From positions 806,001 through 870,000 of the forward strand of contig RBKR01000016.1 of NCBI GenBank assembly GCA_004835665.1: a stretch of 64,000 nt of DNA, read 5' to 3'. Both the position numbers and the translations under genes were made by a program. The DNA is from Phoma sp. XZ068. Taxonomy: Eukaryota > Ascomycota > Dothideomycetes > Pleosporales > Didymellaceae. Of this stretch, positions 44,753 through 54,988 are shown piece after piece. Numbering within the stretch: the stretch's first letter is position 1; every line of letters starts with the position of its first letter. The notes below the pieces were generated by a model. That model searched no databases. It was not told the DNA's origin and saw only the letters and a program-made list of their open reading frames with translations.

Positions 44753-46042
44753 ATGAAACCCGAGGACTATAAAGCGTCGCTGCCGCTACCCGAACCCTCA
44801 GCCTCGCCGACACCTTCAACACTTCATCGACGGATTTGGAGGAGTTCAACACTCTTCTATCGCATCCTCGTTGCATTGTGTATCATTGCATTCTATCTGC
44901 TCATCTCTGCGCCGACTAGCATGATCTCTGCGGACACCGAGCTATCACAATACACTGAATCGATATTCCTGCCGTACATCTACAAGTTCAGCACCAAACC
45001 AGGCCCTGGCAATGTGCCGCAGATCCGGACGACGGTTGCCGATGTGGAAATTGAAATGCCAGTGGATACGGGCAGCACAATGACACTAATTGGTGCGCCC
45101 ATCCTGCCCAATATCGACAAAAACCTAGGAACCCCGGCGCATCACTTCTTCACGAGCAGTAAGATACTGTATGTTGGACGTCTCGTGGAACTACCAATAA
45201 CATTCCACGGGGAGGGTGGATCGAATGCTGTTGCAAAGCTCCCGATCCTTCTGGTCGACAAGAGCTGGAGGTGCCCGTGGTATGATCCCAGCACGCCCGC
45301 AGGTCGATTTGGTTGTCCTCGAGGTCCGAATGGAGAGGATGCTATGATACGAGATACGTCAAAAATTACGTACATGGGTGTTGGCTTCGGTAGAAACGGG
45401 CCAAAGGACGGCATGCCGTATGCTTCGCCGAAAGTAAATGCATTTCTGAATGTCGAGTCAATCAACGGGCGGATAGTAACGCCCAGATCTATGCGAATCG
45501 GGTACGAGATCTCTTCGCAGGGCGTGCGTCTCGGCTTGACGCAAGCAACCGTCAAAGGCTTCGTATTTACGAATCTGGAGCCTGGGCTGACACATGGCGA
45601 GGACCCAAGAGATTGGGCCATGGTGAAGATGTGCTTCAGTATTGATGGCAACGGGGAGCACTGCGGCCCAGGGCTTGTCGATACTGGCATCGCTCAAATG
45701 TATATTCGTGCCGAGGAAGGCTTTACAATACCACAGATTGTCATCCGCAATCCGAATCCACACGGAATAGCGAAGATGGTGAAACGAGTAAAGCCTGGCA
45801 CAAGAATCGATGTGCACTTCCCGTCATTGGAGAAGCCTGCCATGTCGTACGCCATTATAGTCGGTACAGGATCACCAATTGAGCCAAGCCACGTCGTTCC
45901 AGGAACGTCAATGCGGCCACCATTCGTAAACACAGGACGTAACCTCCTCCAGAGCTATTCGATAGCTTTCGACGCAGTCGATGGACAGTTTGGCTTCCGG
46001 CCTGTGGACAGCAGCTCGAAGCCTCCACCATCTGTATTATAG
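44753..46042 (+). CDS. Membrane-anchored pepsin-like aspartic protease homologue
   Basis: Single exon, 429 residues, type II topology: a short cytosolic Pro/Ser-rich start, one helix (ILVALCIIAFYLLISAP, about residues 39-55), then a lumenal or extracellular domain. Two aspartic-protease-like sites are visible: MPVDTGSTMTLIG near residue 103 and PGLVDTGIAQMYI near residue 305, in the right order and spacing for a bilobal pepsin fold. The usual pepsin flap tyrosine and disulphide pattern are not obvious, and most of the sequence between is not like secreted aspartic proteases. I call it a divergent A1-like family member; catalytic activity is plausible because both DTG triads are kept, but not proven. 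Confidence 0.72.
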   Translation: MKPEDYKASLPLPEPSASPTPSTLHRRIWRSSTLFYRILVALCIIAFYLLISAPTSMISADTELSQYTESIFLPYIYKFSTKPGPGNVPQIRTTVADVEIEMPVDTGSTMTLIGAPILPNIDKNLGTPAHHFFTSSKILYVGRLVELPITFHGEGGSNAVAKLPILLVDKSWRCPWYDPSTPAGRFGCPRGPNGEDAMIRDTSKITYMGVGFGRNGPKDGMPYASPKVNAFLNVESINGRIVTPRSMRIGYEISSQGVRLGLTQATVKGFVFTNLEPGLTHGEDPRDWAMVKMCFSIDGNGEHCGPGLVDTGIAQMYIRAEEGFTIPQIVIRNPNPHGIAKMVKRVKPGTRIDVHFPSLEKPAMSYAIIVGTGSPIEPSHVVPGTSMRPPFVNTGRNLLQSYSIAFDAVDGQFGFRPVDSSSKPPPSVL

Positions 46043-46172
46043 ATGCCAGGTCCAGCCTGTAATTAGCACCTTATGTCTCAACCCCTTTGCGCATTGGATC
46101 CTTGTGCATTGGATCCAAATCTAGCCTCTCCAATCTTATACCAAGTCCAGTCCCTTTGCCCAGACCATCTAG

Positions 46173-46802
46173 TCACTTGACAGTGAGACTTCGCATAGGG
46201 CTCTTTGATCCTTCCCTCAGCACTTTATACTCCTCTACTGCCTTCACAATGACGCTGTGTGCATGTTCACTGTCAAGCCCCACAACGACAATGGCACCCA
46301 CGCAGCCTTCCACACCCTTCACAAAGATGGGATATCCACCTCCTTCAATTGTGTATTTGGCCCACTCATCGCCGCTCATAGCATGGTGCTCTGCAAAGCG
46401 CTTGTAATCCCCATCAAATTGGCAGCCCATGAGCCACGTCGAGTGTCCCCAGCGCAGCACAGTGTTGCGCTTTCTCTGCACCCAGGTCTCGTGGTCGGGC
46501 ATCATGCCAGGCAAGCTGGGCGAGTGAAACAGCGTCTGGTTTGCGAAGGAAATGTGTATGAGCGCTGACGCTTCAGCCGATCGAAGCGTATTGCGTAGAA
46601 TATTGCCTATGACCCATGCATGCTCGCACGTGAAATGTGCAAAGGTAAAGGACTTTTCCTCGCGTGCGAGGTCCGCGACATTGCGCGTAGGCTTCGGTAG
46701 CGTGTCGAGCATCGTGTGCGAATTGAGCGGATCGTGCGTGCTATAGTGCAGCGTGTTATCGGTATTATTGTGGATTTGCAGGGAGACGGGATAAAGATTC
46801 AT
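46173..46802 (-). CDS. UPF0303/HbpS-like protein (YBR137W type)
   Basis: Single exon, 209 residues. The UPF0303 (GlcG/HbpS-like fold) core is recognised by HISFANQTLFHSPSLPGMMP, then WVQRKRNTVLRWGHSTWLMG, EWAKYTIEGGGYPIFVKG and a Gly/Val-rich strand CVGAIVVVGLDSEHAHSVIV. Relatives are small cytosolic proteins, some binding haem or acting in the GET pathway neighbourhood (YBR137W). Here an extra 40-residue N-terminal segment precedes the domain. The complete C-terminal helix suggests an intact gene. Confidence 0.85.
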   Translation of the reverse strand: MNLYPVSLQIHNNTDNTLHYSTHDPLNSHTMLDTLPKPTRNVADLAREEKSFTFAHFTCEHAWVIGNILRNTLRSAEASALIHISFANQTLFHSPSLPGMMPDHETWVQRKRNTVLRWGHSTWLMGCQFDGDYKRFAEHHAMSGDEWAKYTIEGGGYPIFVKGVEGCVGAIVVVGLDSEHAHSVIVKAVEEYKVLREGSKSPMRSLTVK

Positions 46803-47141
46803 GGAAACAAACGCTGGGAGAGTTTAAGGAAAAGATTGCCATGTGGCATTCATGTGTGGCGCGGACCGAAAAGGAGTTCGCGACCAAGAAAGTAAATGCA
46901 CCGGTAGCGTCGAGTTATGCATGCTGGATATGAGGGTGGAGCGCGCGGACGGTCCCGTTGCTAGAGTTTTGAGGAAGAGGGGCAAGTAGAAGCGAGGCGC
47001 TTGGATTGGAAGGGGGTTGGTTCGTTTCATTGTCCGCCTTACCGGGTGATTTTGCATTCACATATCGTACTATGGTACGACTGTACAACTTAGAATCCTT
47101 TGTGAACATGTGCCATGACTCAATTTCCAGTATCATGAATT
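46803..47141. other. Intergenic region
   Basis: About 340 bp between two minus-strand genes, containing the UPF0303 promoter and the kinase-like 3' end. Nothing else recognised. Confidence 0.4.
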
Positions 47142-48098
47142 TCACGACTTGCGCGTCTTTCCAATGCCTTCATAATCTTCCAGCTTCCCCCCGGTCTCGC
47201 TGACCACCCACTCTATGAGCTTTCGAAACCTAGACCAGTCATCTTCCTCTGCAACATCCTTACCAGACCTGTTGCGTTTACTCTGACGTGGGTCTCCGGT
47301 CGTGGACAACACGAGACCTTTTGTGTCACGAGCGGTATCGAATCCTCCAATAACGAATTGGTCTTTGCCCTTCACCCCACGCTTGACGGAAATGTTATGC
47401 GGCTTGAGGTTGCGATGCACGATACCGAGACCATGGAGGTACTGGATACCTGCAGAAATGGATTCTAGACAGAGTTTGACATTGAACTTCTGACGTCGAA
47501 TGACCAGATCATGAAGCGTGCAGTCATACCTCTTGAATACAAGGCCTATCACGCACTTATGTGCTAAGGGTACTTGGAGTTTGATACCTTGGTGGGCAAA
47601 TTCGAGATTATCACTTACCTGTACGCCTAAATATTCAGCTATGTTTGGATGCTGCTGTAAGCTCAGTCGCTCGCAGATGCTTGCCTCATGGGCTGAGATC
47701 TGGCTTGCCTGCGGAATACTTATGGTACACAAGCCCTTGGTAACGACAAGATCAAGGACTTGGGTATGTTTAATATATACGTCCTTGTGGTCGCCTCCTT
47801 TCGACCAGTACAGTGCGAATTGCGAGGTGTAGCTGGGGTAAATGTTCGTAAGATCGACCCTCTGTAGTCGTATCTCGGTCTCCAGGTCTGCCATGGATGA
47901 AGATTCTGTTAGCTGGCTGGCGCTCGTCAACAAATTACCCTCATACGCTGCGACATAAACCGTGGAGTCCTTGTGTGCGAGAGCAATGGTAGTTTTGCTT
48001 TGTTTGAGCTCCACAAAGCGCCAATCCAACACTTCCATCCCCGGTATGTAAGGTGCATCGGGAGGGCCAAACACAAGGCGCCGGGCTATCTTAAGCAT
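47142..48098 (-). CDS. Protein kinase-like protein, probable pseudokinase
   Basis: Single exon, 318 residues. About 110 N-terminal residues are unrecognised. The kinase fold follows: helix-C-like EASICERLSLQQHPNIAEYL, a hinge after VFKRYDCTLHDL, and IQYLHGLGIVHRNLKPHNIS. The catalytic loop reads HRN in place of HRD, and the magnesium-binding DFx motif reads GFD (FVIGGFDTARD), so both catalytic aspartates are missing. No clear glycine-rich loop is seen either. The rest ends soon after the activation segment, so the C-lobe is short. It therefore looks like a truncated pseudokinase of the fungal-specific kinase-like group that usually carries a DFD/DFDS motif. Confidence 0.72.
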   Translation of the reverse strand: MLKIARRLVFGPPDAPYIPGMEVLDWRFVELKQSKTTIALAHKDSTVYVAAYEGNLLTSASQLTESSSMADLETEIRLQRVDLTNIYPSYTSQFALYWSKGGDHKDVYIKHTQVLDLVVTKGLCTISIPQASQISAHEASICERLSLQQHPNIAEYLGVQVSDNLEFAHQGIKLQVPLAHKCVIGLVFKRYDCTLHDLVIRRQKFNVKLCLESISAGIQYLHGLGIVHRNLKPHNISVKRGVKGKDQFVIGGFDTARDTKGLVLSTTGDPRQSKRNRSGKDVAEEDDWSRFRKLIEWVVSETGGKLEDYEGIGKTRKS

Positions 48099-48481
48099 GT
48101 TGTAGATCTATTCTTTAGTTTGCTGATTGAAGTTGAGTTTGAAGTGGAATGGCTTCTTGAGAATCCTACACTAAGATTCTGGTTTTATATCGAACTGTGC
48201 TAACGTGAAGCCGGGTTTGACAATAGACATGAAAGGATCATGTTTCACTCCGGATCACATTGATCGTTCATGATATAGCCCTTTGTAGTACAAAACTCAT
48301 TTTCCGCCCTAATATAACTGTATGAAAACCTTGGTAATTAGAAGTTCAAACGTGCTCCACGTTGTTTGAACTTGACTTTTGTATAAGAGCCTTCTCCACA
48401 TCATATGTGCAAACCATTGTGCTTCAGAGCCACCAAGTCCGAACAATGCTGGCTATGCAAAGCCGTTAAAGACTCTGCGCT
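48099..48481. other. Intergenic region
   Basis: About 380 bp, AT-rich, between two minus-strand genes. It is the pseudokinase promoter region. Nothing else recognised. Confidence 0.4.
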
Positions 48482-49542
48482 TCATCCATAGTGGTTAATG
48501 ACATCCCTGAGGATCTCATCGACGTTCACCTTGCTCTCCCGTTGATTTTCCTGACAGCCACCAGTGCACTGAACATCGCGATACATGTCGCCGTGTTGCC
48601 CGAAAACTGAGATCATCTCACCCTTCAGCCCATCCAGCTTGCCATCTATAGCATCCCGAGTTTCGCAGCAGCGCCACGCGCCCATATGGTAGCTTGGCAT
48701 CTTACTGACTTCGTGCGGTTTGCTATTGAATTGGACCGACAGGAATCCACCGAAGGTGGACACGCTGACTTGGTTGGCGACACAACAAAATCGGTCATTA
48801 TTGGGAGACGAGGGTGTGCTGTCTGATGGAAGGCGCGGGTTTGTTTTGGGATTGCAATGGCCGCTCGCTTTAGTGCGGCCATCGCATGTTAGATCAAAGC
48901 AGTTCCGTTCGGTTTCGGTCATGGCTTCGTATGCGCCAGCGATAGAACCGATGAGTAGGCGGCGGGCCTGGTTGCTCTTAAAGCGGAAGCCTGTAACCCT
49001 AAGCTCAGCCCAGCCTGTATCATGCAAAAGTCAGTGAAGCCCGGAAGGTCAGTGGCATCAAGATTGAAAGTCTGACTCACCATCGTCTTGAGGAAAAGGA
49101 TTATTAGTTTCCTCATTCGAGAGCCACCTGACGGTGAACTTCGCAGGCTTCTTCGTATCACACTCGTCCTTCATATCTGGACAGAGCTCGACCAGCTTCG
49201 TATAGATGACGTGATATAGCGCAGAGCGGGTCAGATCACCGATGTTCATTCGGTAGTCTGAGCGAACAGACATCTCGACTACTGCACTGCCCGTGTATTC
49301 TGTGCCAAAGAGTGCCCCGGCAGGAGCGCGCGCCAATACAACAGGAGCTTCCAGGCTCGCATTGTGGTGCAGAGCAATCGACTCGTCTGGGATGGGAGTT
49401 TCTGTGAGCTGTTAACTTTTATGCTGTAGTTTCATTCAAGCAGGCTACCTTGGTTGTTGATGCTGTGAGCAAAAGCATGAGTGAAAGCAGGGAGTGCTAG
49501 CGCCAGCAGTGCTGCGATCCAAAGCTTCTGCATCATCCTCAT
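48482..49542 (-). CDS. Secreted cysteine-containing protein, paralogue 1 of 2
   Basis: Function unknown. Exons: 49542-49449, 49401-49081, 49014-48482; 315 residues. The start MRMMQKLWIAALLALALPAF is a classical signal peptide, cleaved probably near FTHAFA. The mature part has about 13 cysteines, including CCVAN, RCCETRD and CTGGC. It shares with the next gene upstream the blocks SALYxxxYxxLxxLCP, LLIGSIAGAYEAMTETERNC, CCETRDAIDGKLD and VNVDEILRDVIN. A 37-residue Pro/Ser/Asn stretch in the middle is absent from the paralogue. Secretion plus cysteine richness and tandem duplication make an extracellular or effector-like role possible, but this is inference only. Confidence 0.78.
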
Positions 49543-49963
49543 GGCTGTGAAGAGTGGGTGAATAGTTGAAAGTGATGTGGTGTTATGGGAAACGGTCGCG
49601 TTAAATATAAGGTAGACTCTAGCGGGGACGCTAAAATTGCAGCCACGCTGCGCAGGAAGCCGCAAGTGAAGGTCTGGGATTCAGTCTCGCTCTCTACCAC
49701 GATATTGGTGCAGTATGGCATTGCCCTAGAGAACTCAACAGAAGGTACGCCAGCGCCTGTTTTATGGACCGTTTATCGTCAGCCTTAGCTAGCTCATGCT
49801 CATATTCCAGCTGGAAGTGAAATGATTCAGAACAGCAATGCATCATTGCTACGGAAACCTGTTTTTTTTGTACAGAATGATCCTATTCCCTAACCTCCCA
49901 AATCTATATATAACAAGAGGAATCGACTGGAGAATGCAGCTGTTCAGGGAAAGGCCAGACTTC
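49543..49963. other. Intergenic region between the two secreted paralogues
   Basis: About 420 bp, which must contain the paralogue 1 promoter and the paralogue 2 3' end. Plus-strand frames here have no support. Confidence 0.4.
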
Positions 49964-50972
49964 CTAAAGGTGCTGTACGTTAATGAGCTCAGCCAGTATC
50001 TTGTCCACGCCGATATTATCTTCCCGCTGAGCTTCGCTACAACCGAGATGGCACTCCACAAGCCTAGCCTTGCTGTAGGATGTCGGGTAGACGCTCATGA
50101 ATTCCGGCATCAGTGGATCCAGCTTTGCGTCGGCTGCCTCCCGGGATTCGCAGCAGTGAAAGGTCCCATCATTATCGTCGTCAACGTCCGATTTCAACGT
50201 GATATACATGTGGCTGTCTACACGTAGCTTGGTCAGATGCATACACAGCAGCAATTGGCGTTGGAGTACCTACCAGGTGTATATGCGCCAACCTTCATGG
50301 GGACATTGCAGTAGCGGTAGCCGGCAGCCGCGTCATTAGCGTAGTAACAGTTTCGAGTCATTCCAGTCATAGCCTCATAGGTACCAGCGATAGCGCCTAT
50401 CAACAAGTTACGAATCTGACGGTTCTCGAAACGTGAACTTTCTACGTGAATCTGGTTCAGGTCCGCTAGAACGCACAAGAGGTCAGCGGACATATGAAAA
50501 TGGATTTGCTCTTGGGGCGTGGGAGATGCTCACGTCCGAGTTTCCCTTTATCCGTGCGGTACTTGCTTGGAAAACTTAGCCAGTCACCGTAACACTTCTT
50601 GTTGTTGTTGCGTCCAATCCTGATAGGACAGAGAGCGTCGAGAGTCTGCCAAACGGTGCCGTAGAGTGCAGATCCGGTCACATTACCAACGGTGTTGACA
50701 ACGTCCGAAAGCATGTAGACTTCGACAGTGGCCTTGCCCTTCCATTTCCTTGGCATCAGTTCCTCATTTGGGATATTGTCATAAGCGACGTTGACGATAT
50801 CGGACGACGGGACGTTGGAAAAGTCGAGGGGAACTGGAGTTGTCAGTTGAAATGCGAAGGAGGGAGAGGATGTGCGCTCACCATCGAGAGCACTGCTGGC
50901 TGCAGCGGCAGACAAGGCAAAGAAGAAGAACATGGTCGCTGCTGCAATCACGCAGCGAAGGCGGCGCTCCAT
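49964..50972 (-). CDS. Secreted cysteine-containing protein, paralogue 2 of 2
   Basis: Function unknown. Exons: 50972-50882, 50833-50534, 50465-50274, 50217-49964; 278 residues. A signal peptide is plain (CVIAAATMFFFFALSAAAAS). Shared blocks with paralogue 1 are TGSALYGTVWQTLDALCP, NLLIGAIAGTYEAMTGMTRN, HCCESREAADAKLDPL and NIGVDKILAELIN. The first two intron positions agree with paralogue 1, while the third intron lies where paralogue 1 has an uninterrupted, longer exon. Same orientation and 421 bp apart, so an old tandem duplication is likely. A role outside the cell is inferred only from the signal peptide and cysteines. Confidence 0.77.
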
Positions 50973-50995
50973 AGCTTGAATTGAAACGAGACTGA

Positions 50996-51043
50996 AAGTG
51001 TGGACGCAATGAGTGATGCAAGTGTGGACGCAATGGGTGAGGC
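50996..51043. repeat. Tandem duplication, 2 x 24 bp
   Basis: Two 24-bp units, AAGTGTGGACGCAATGNGTG followed by AKGC, at 50996-51019 and 51020-51043, plus a partial third unit. They sit 24 bp upstream of the paralogue 2 start codon, so they are in its leader or core promoter. Confidence 0.9.
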
Positions 51044-51203
51044 AAGTGTCTGGTGAATGGTGAAATCAGCTCACATGAAGTGAGTCTGCCCAGCAGCTAA
51101 TTGTGGGTCCCTCGTAGCGCAGACTCGTTGGGGACGCAGGCTTCTGCTATTCAAGTGAAGGGATCTACTGTTACTGTGTCCAGGTGATCGCCAGTATACT
51201 TGC

Positions 51204-52892
51204 TCAGGGTTCCCAAGGGCTTCTTGCGAATCCTCCACTGATGTTCTCCGCCTCACCATCCTTCTTCACTACCAATATGTCCTCATGACGAACCCCAAAT
51301 TCATTCAGTACGTACACACCCGGCTCAGCCGTGAAGACCATACCGGGGCGCAATGTGGTCCCAAAGTTGCCTTTGTTAAGGTACGGGCTTTCGTGTGCTT
51401 TGATCCCAATGCCGTGACCGAGACGATGAGTGAACTCCTTCTCGTAGCCAGCAGCGGCAATGATATCTCGGGCAGCTATGTCTACTGCAGCAGCAGTTCC
51501 ATTCGGCACCATTGCCTTGACTGCTGCATCTTGCGCATCAAGCACGACTTGCCAGACGCGCAAGTGCTCAGTGACATTGTACTTCGATGGAGGTGGATTT
51601 GGCACGAATGGCGGGTAAAATGTGCGACACACATCGCTACTGTAGCCATACAAATGGGAACCTACGTCGATGAGCACGAACATGCCGGGCTCAAGTTTCC
51701 GGCTGCCATCGTAGCCTCCATGAGGCAACGCAGCACTCTTGCCGAACTCCACAATGTCGAAGAATGGGTCCATTCCTGCTGCTCTCATCGTGTCGTCGAG
51801 TACCTCCGCGACCTCATTTTCCGTGACTCCAACATAGAGGCACTGGCGCATCGCTCGTATGGCTTCGACAGTGCCAGTATTGACAGCTCTCAATATGCCA
51901 AGCTCACGCTCAGTCTTGATCTGGCGCACAGCCTCGACCTCGCCGCTCAACCCAACAACAGTAAACCCGTTGTTCGCAAATCCACGTTGAATGAAATCTC
52001 GCATCTCCTCGTCGACCATAAGTGTCGGTGATAGAGTGTCACCCCAAATCTCCGACTCGTACAAAGTGGTGTAGTAGTTCCAATGTTCTTCGTATGTGAC
52101 AGTGTGAATATCTTCCTCAAAAGGCATATCCAATAACCTAGCACGTGTCTCCTCAAAATGTGGGACGAGGAAGGATGTGTTTGCGACAACACTGCCGTCT
52201 GACAGCGTCTCGGGCCGAATGATCATGACGAATGGGCGCTCTTCCGGCTCCCAAACTTCCCATTGGGGCTGAGTGATGTTTGCATAGTAGCTGAATGTGT
52301 ACCCAGGTTCGACTACGAATGCATCGACTTCCTCTACTGCCAGGGCTTTGGCAAGGTTATTCCTTCGCAGGACATACTCCGCGACGGGCGGTCTCTCAGC
52401 AGTATCAAGGAATTTCAAGCCGGTGGCACGGTATGTGTCAATGGAACACTTCTTGAACTCGTCTTTCCTTGACTTGGTTGAGGACCTTGGATGGCCATAG
52501 TACATGACATGATTCTGCATTGTTAGCTCGAGCATCAGGTTGTCAAAGATCAAACGAACCCATGTGAACAGTAACGTCACCGCAGAAATGCAGAATATCC
52601 ATCTTGCTACTGTGTTGACCCTTGCCTTGGCCACAGGTGCATGGTATGGCAACAACGTCTCTTTCATGGCGAGCAAAGTTGGTGTTGCAGACTTCGAGCA
52701 TTCAATGGACTGACGTTGAGAGACGGCCTGAACGCGCCTTCCCCAGACCTCACTAGTGGCTGTAACGTCGGTAATGCACCCCATAGAAAACCCACCCCCA
52801 CTCCTGCTCCTCCACCGTTCATTCGTCTTCGGTAATTGATGTTCCTTCCGAACCTCTTCCGCCTGCCGTTGCAACAACGATAAGGAAGACAT
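51204..52892 (-). CDS. Membrane-anchored M24 metallopeptidase (Xaa-Pro peptidase/creatinase type)
   Basis: The chosen start (MSSLSLLQRQ, 52892) gives about 562 residues. An N-terminal signal-anchor helix (ARWIFCISAVTLLFTWVRLI) leads into a creatinase-type N-domain (EVDAFVVEPGYTFSYYANIT, MIIRPETLSDGS). The pita-bread M24 domain follows with its five metal ligands: D in LIDVG, D in SSDVCRTF, H in THRLGHGIGIKAH, E in FTAEPGVYV and E in RHEDILVV. The open frame extends to 53078, but that would overlap the divergent transporter. Met 52667 is an alternative start, and an unrecognised intron between 52700 and 52860 is likely because that stretch reads poorly. Predicted to trim Xaa-Pro peptides at a membrane. 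Confidence 0.85.
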   Translation of the reverse strand: MSSLSLLQRQAEEVRKEHQLPKTNERWRSRSGGGFSMGCITDVTATSEVWGRRVQAVSQRQSIECSKSATPTLLAMKETLLPYHAPVAKARVNTVARWIFCISAVTLLFTWVRLIFDNLMLELTMQNHVMYYGHPRSSTKSRKDEFKKCSIDTYRATGLKFLDTAERPPVAEYVLRRNNLAKALAVEEVDAFVVEPGYTFSYYANITQPQWEVWEPEERPFVMIIRPETLSDGSVVANTSFLVPHFEETRARLLDMPFEEDIHTVTYEEHWNYYTTLYESEIWGDTLSPTLMVDEEMRDFIQRGFANNGFTVVGLSGEVEAVRQIKTERELGILRAVNTGTVEAIRAMRQCLYVGVTENEVAEVLDDTMRAAGMDPFFDIVEFGKSAALPHGGYDGSRKLEPGMFVLIDVGSHLYGYSSDVCRTFYPPFVPNPPPSKYNVTEHLRVWQVVLDAQDAAVKAMVPNGTAAAVDIAARDIIAAAGYEKEFTHRLGHGIGIKAHESPYLNKGNFGTTLRPGMVFTAEPGVYVLNEFGVRHEDILVVKKDGEAENISGGFARSPWEP

Positions 52893-52980
52893 TCTCCGAA
52901 AGATCGGCAGTACAAAAGGCAGCACGGATTGCCGACGTTCATGATGGCCACTCACACGTCGATCACTCGCCAGTCCAGCC

Positions 52981-54597
52981 ATGGCAATGGAAGTCACAAA
53001 CAACAAAATGGACTCGATAGCTTCACCAGCAAAAGAGACGGAGTCAAAGGTTGATACCAAAGGCGATGAAAATGTCACGACTCATGCCACTCCCACCGCT
53101 GACCTCGATTTCGAGGAAGGCCATGCACCAGTCTTGTACTCGAAGAGGTCCATCTTCTTTATGATTCTCTTCTCTGGATTAGCCATTGGAAGTGATGCCT
53201 ACAATAGCGCTCTGATGGGACAACTTCTTCTCCTCCTAACAGCACTGTACCCGGAGACTCTAAACGTCGCAACCCAGTCCCAACTGACCAACGCCTTCAT
53301 CATTGGTTTGATTCTGGGTATGCTTGCATTTGGCTTCATCAGCGACCGTCTGGGTCGCAAGTCTGGTGCCGTCTTGACAACACTCTTCCTCTCCGTCGGT
53401 ATCATTATGACCGCCGTGTCGCACGGAACCAGCGATAAAGGGCTCTTCTGGATGCTCACCATCTCTCGCGGCATCGCCGGTTTTGGAGCTGGCGGTGAAT
53501 ATCCAGTCTCAGGAGCTGGTACTGCGGAGTCCACAGACGACTCGCCTCGGACTCGCAAACACCGAGGCTTCATCTTCGCTATGGTAGCGGACGTCTCCGC
53601 ATCGCTTGGCTTCGTGTTTTCTGGTCTTGTTCCACTTCTCCTGCTACTATGCTTTCACGAGCGCGAAGCACACTATGAGAAGATCTGGCGTATTGCATTC
53701 GCTCTCGGTATAATTGTATGTTCTCCTCTACATACCAGTATGTCGTTCCACTAATGCGAATAGCCTCCCATTTCGATCTTCTGGTTCCGCTGGCGCATGG
53801 CCATGTCCTCTGCCGAGCGCCGCAGTTCAGCGCGAAACACGATCCTGCCCTACCACCTTGCCATAAAACGATACTGGCGCCCACTGCTCGGCTCAGCTGC
53901 AGCCTGGTTCATATACAACTACATTGCGTATCCGTTCGGACTCTTCAGCTCCACAATCTCCGCATCTGTCAACGCCGGCGACAGCCTGGTGAAGTCCTAC
54001 GGCTGGGGCACGCTGATCAACTGCTTCTACCTGCCCGGCGGCTTCATCGGCGGGTATTTATCTGACAAGATCGGGCGGAGAAAGACCATGGCGCTGGGTT
54101 TCGGGCTGCAAGCGTGTCTCGGGTTCATTCTTGGTGGCTGTCTAGAGTACATCCAGAAACGCACGGCGCTGTTCATCGTACTCTACGGGCTGTTCCTGAC
54201 GCTCGGAGAAGTCGGTCCTGGTGCCACCATCGTGGCGACGTCGTCTGAATTCTTCCCCACCTCGATCCGCGGACAGATGCTGGGTCTTTGTGCAGCGGTC
54301 AGCAAGGCCGGTGCTGCCATCGGGACCAGCGTGTTCAAGCCTATTCTGGCCTCGTATGGTGAAGACACCGTGCGCGGTAACCAGGCTGTGTTTCTTATCG
54401 GATCTGGTTTCGCTGTGCTGGGTATGCTGGTTGCGTGGTTCTTCATCCCCGCGCACCCGCCGAACCTGGTTGAGGAGGACGAGAACTGGAAGGTGTATCT
54501 GCAAGACGCTGGGTATGAGATCCAATGGGGCGATGATCAAGCGCAAGATCCCAAGAAAGTAGTGTTCGATGGTGTGAGGGATAAGACGGTTGATTGA
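52981..54597 (+). CDS. MFS transporter, phosphate/glycerophosphoinositol (GIT1-like) type
   Basis: Exons are 52981-53715 and 53764-54597, with a 48-nt intron; the product is 522 residues. Twelve membrane helices can be counted. MFS signatures are FGFISDRLGRKSGAV in loop 2-3, ISRGIAGFGAGGEYPVSGAG in helix 4 and GGYLSDKIGRRKTMALGFGL in the second half. The GAGGEYPVSG helix, the MVADVSASLGFVFSGLVPLL helix and the ESTDDSPRTRKHRG loop recall the PHS/GIT1 branch of phosphate and glycerophosphodiester symporters. The substrate is inferred from this resemblance. A later in-frame Met at 53008 is possible. Head-to-head with the M24 peptidase. Confidence 0.85.
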
Positions 54598-54988
54598 GTA
54601 GGTTAGTAATGTGTGGTGAGATGCCGTAGAGTGGTGATGATATTGGATGACCTATGCGCCATCCATTCTCCAACCAGCCAAATGCAGTCCCCAAAGTCTT
54701 CCAAGTGCTGTTCTCCCGTACGTTCGCGGCATTTGCAGCCACCAAAGCTTCCCAGACCTTATTTCCCTCTTGCCTGCGCCATCTAGCCCCACTGAATATG
54801 CGACGTACCAGCCAAGAATATACAAGCCATCGACTCAACTCTCCTCATAGAGGAGAACGCAGGGTATCAAAGTCATCTGCAAAACGTTAGAACATTCGAC
54901 AACCCCATTCTCGCACCAATCACATCAACCGACCTATTCTCACTCGAATCTCGCTGCAAAAACTGTCAGCGACATACATACCGCCACC
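54598..54988. other. Convergent 3' intergenic region
   Basis: About 390 bp between convergent stops of the MFS and acyltransferase genes. No gene seen. Confidence 0.4.
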
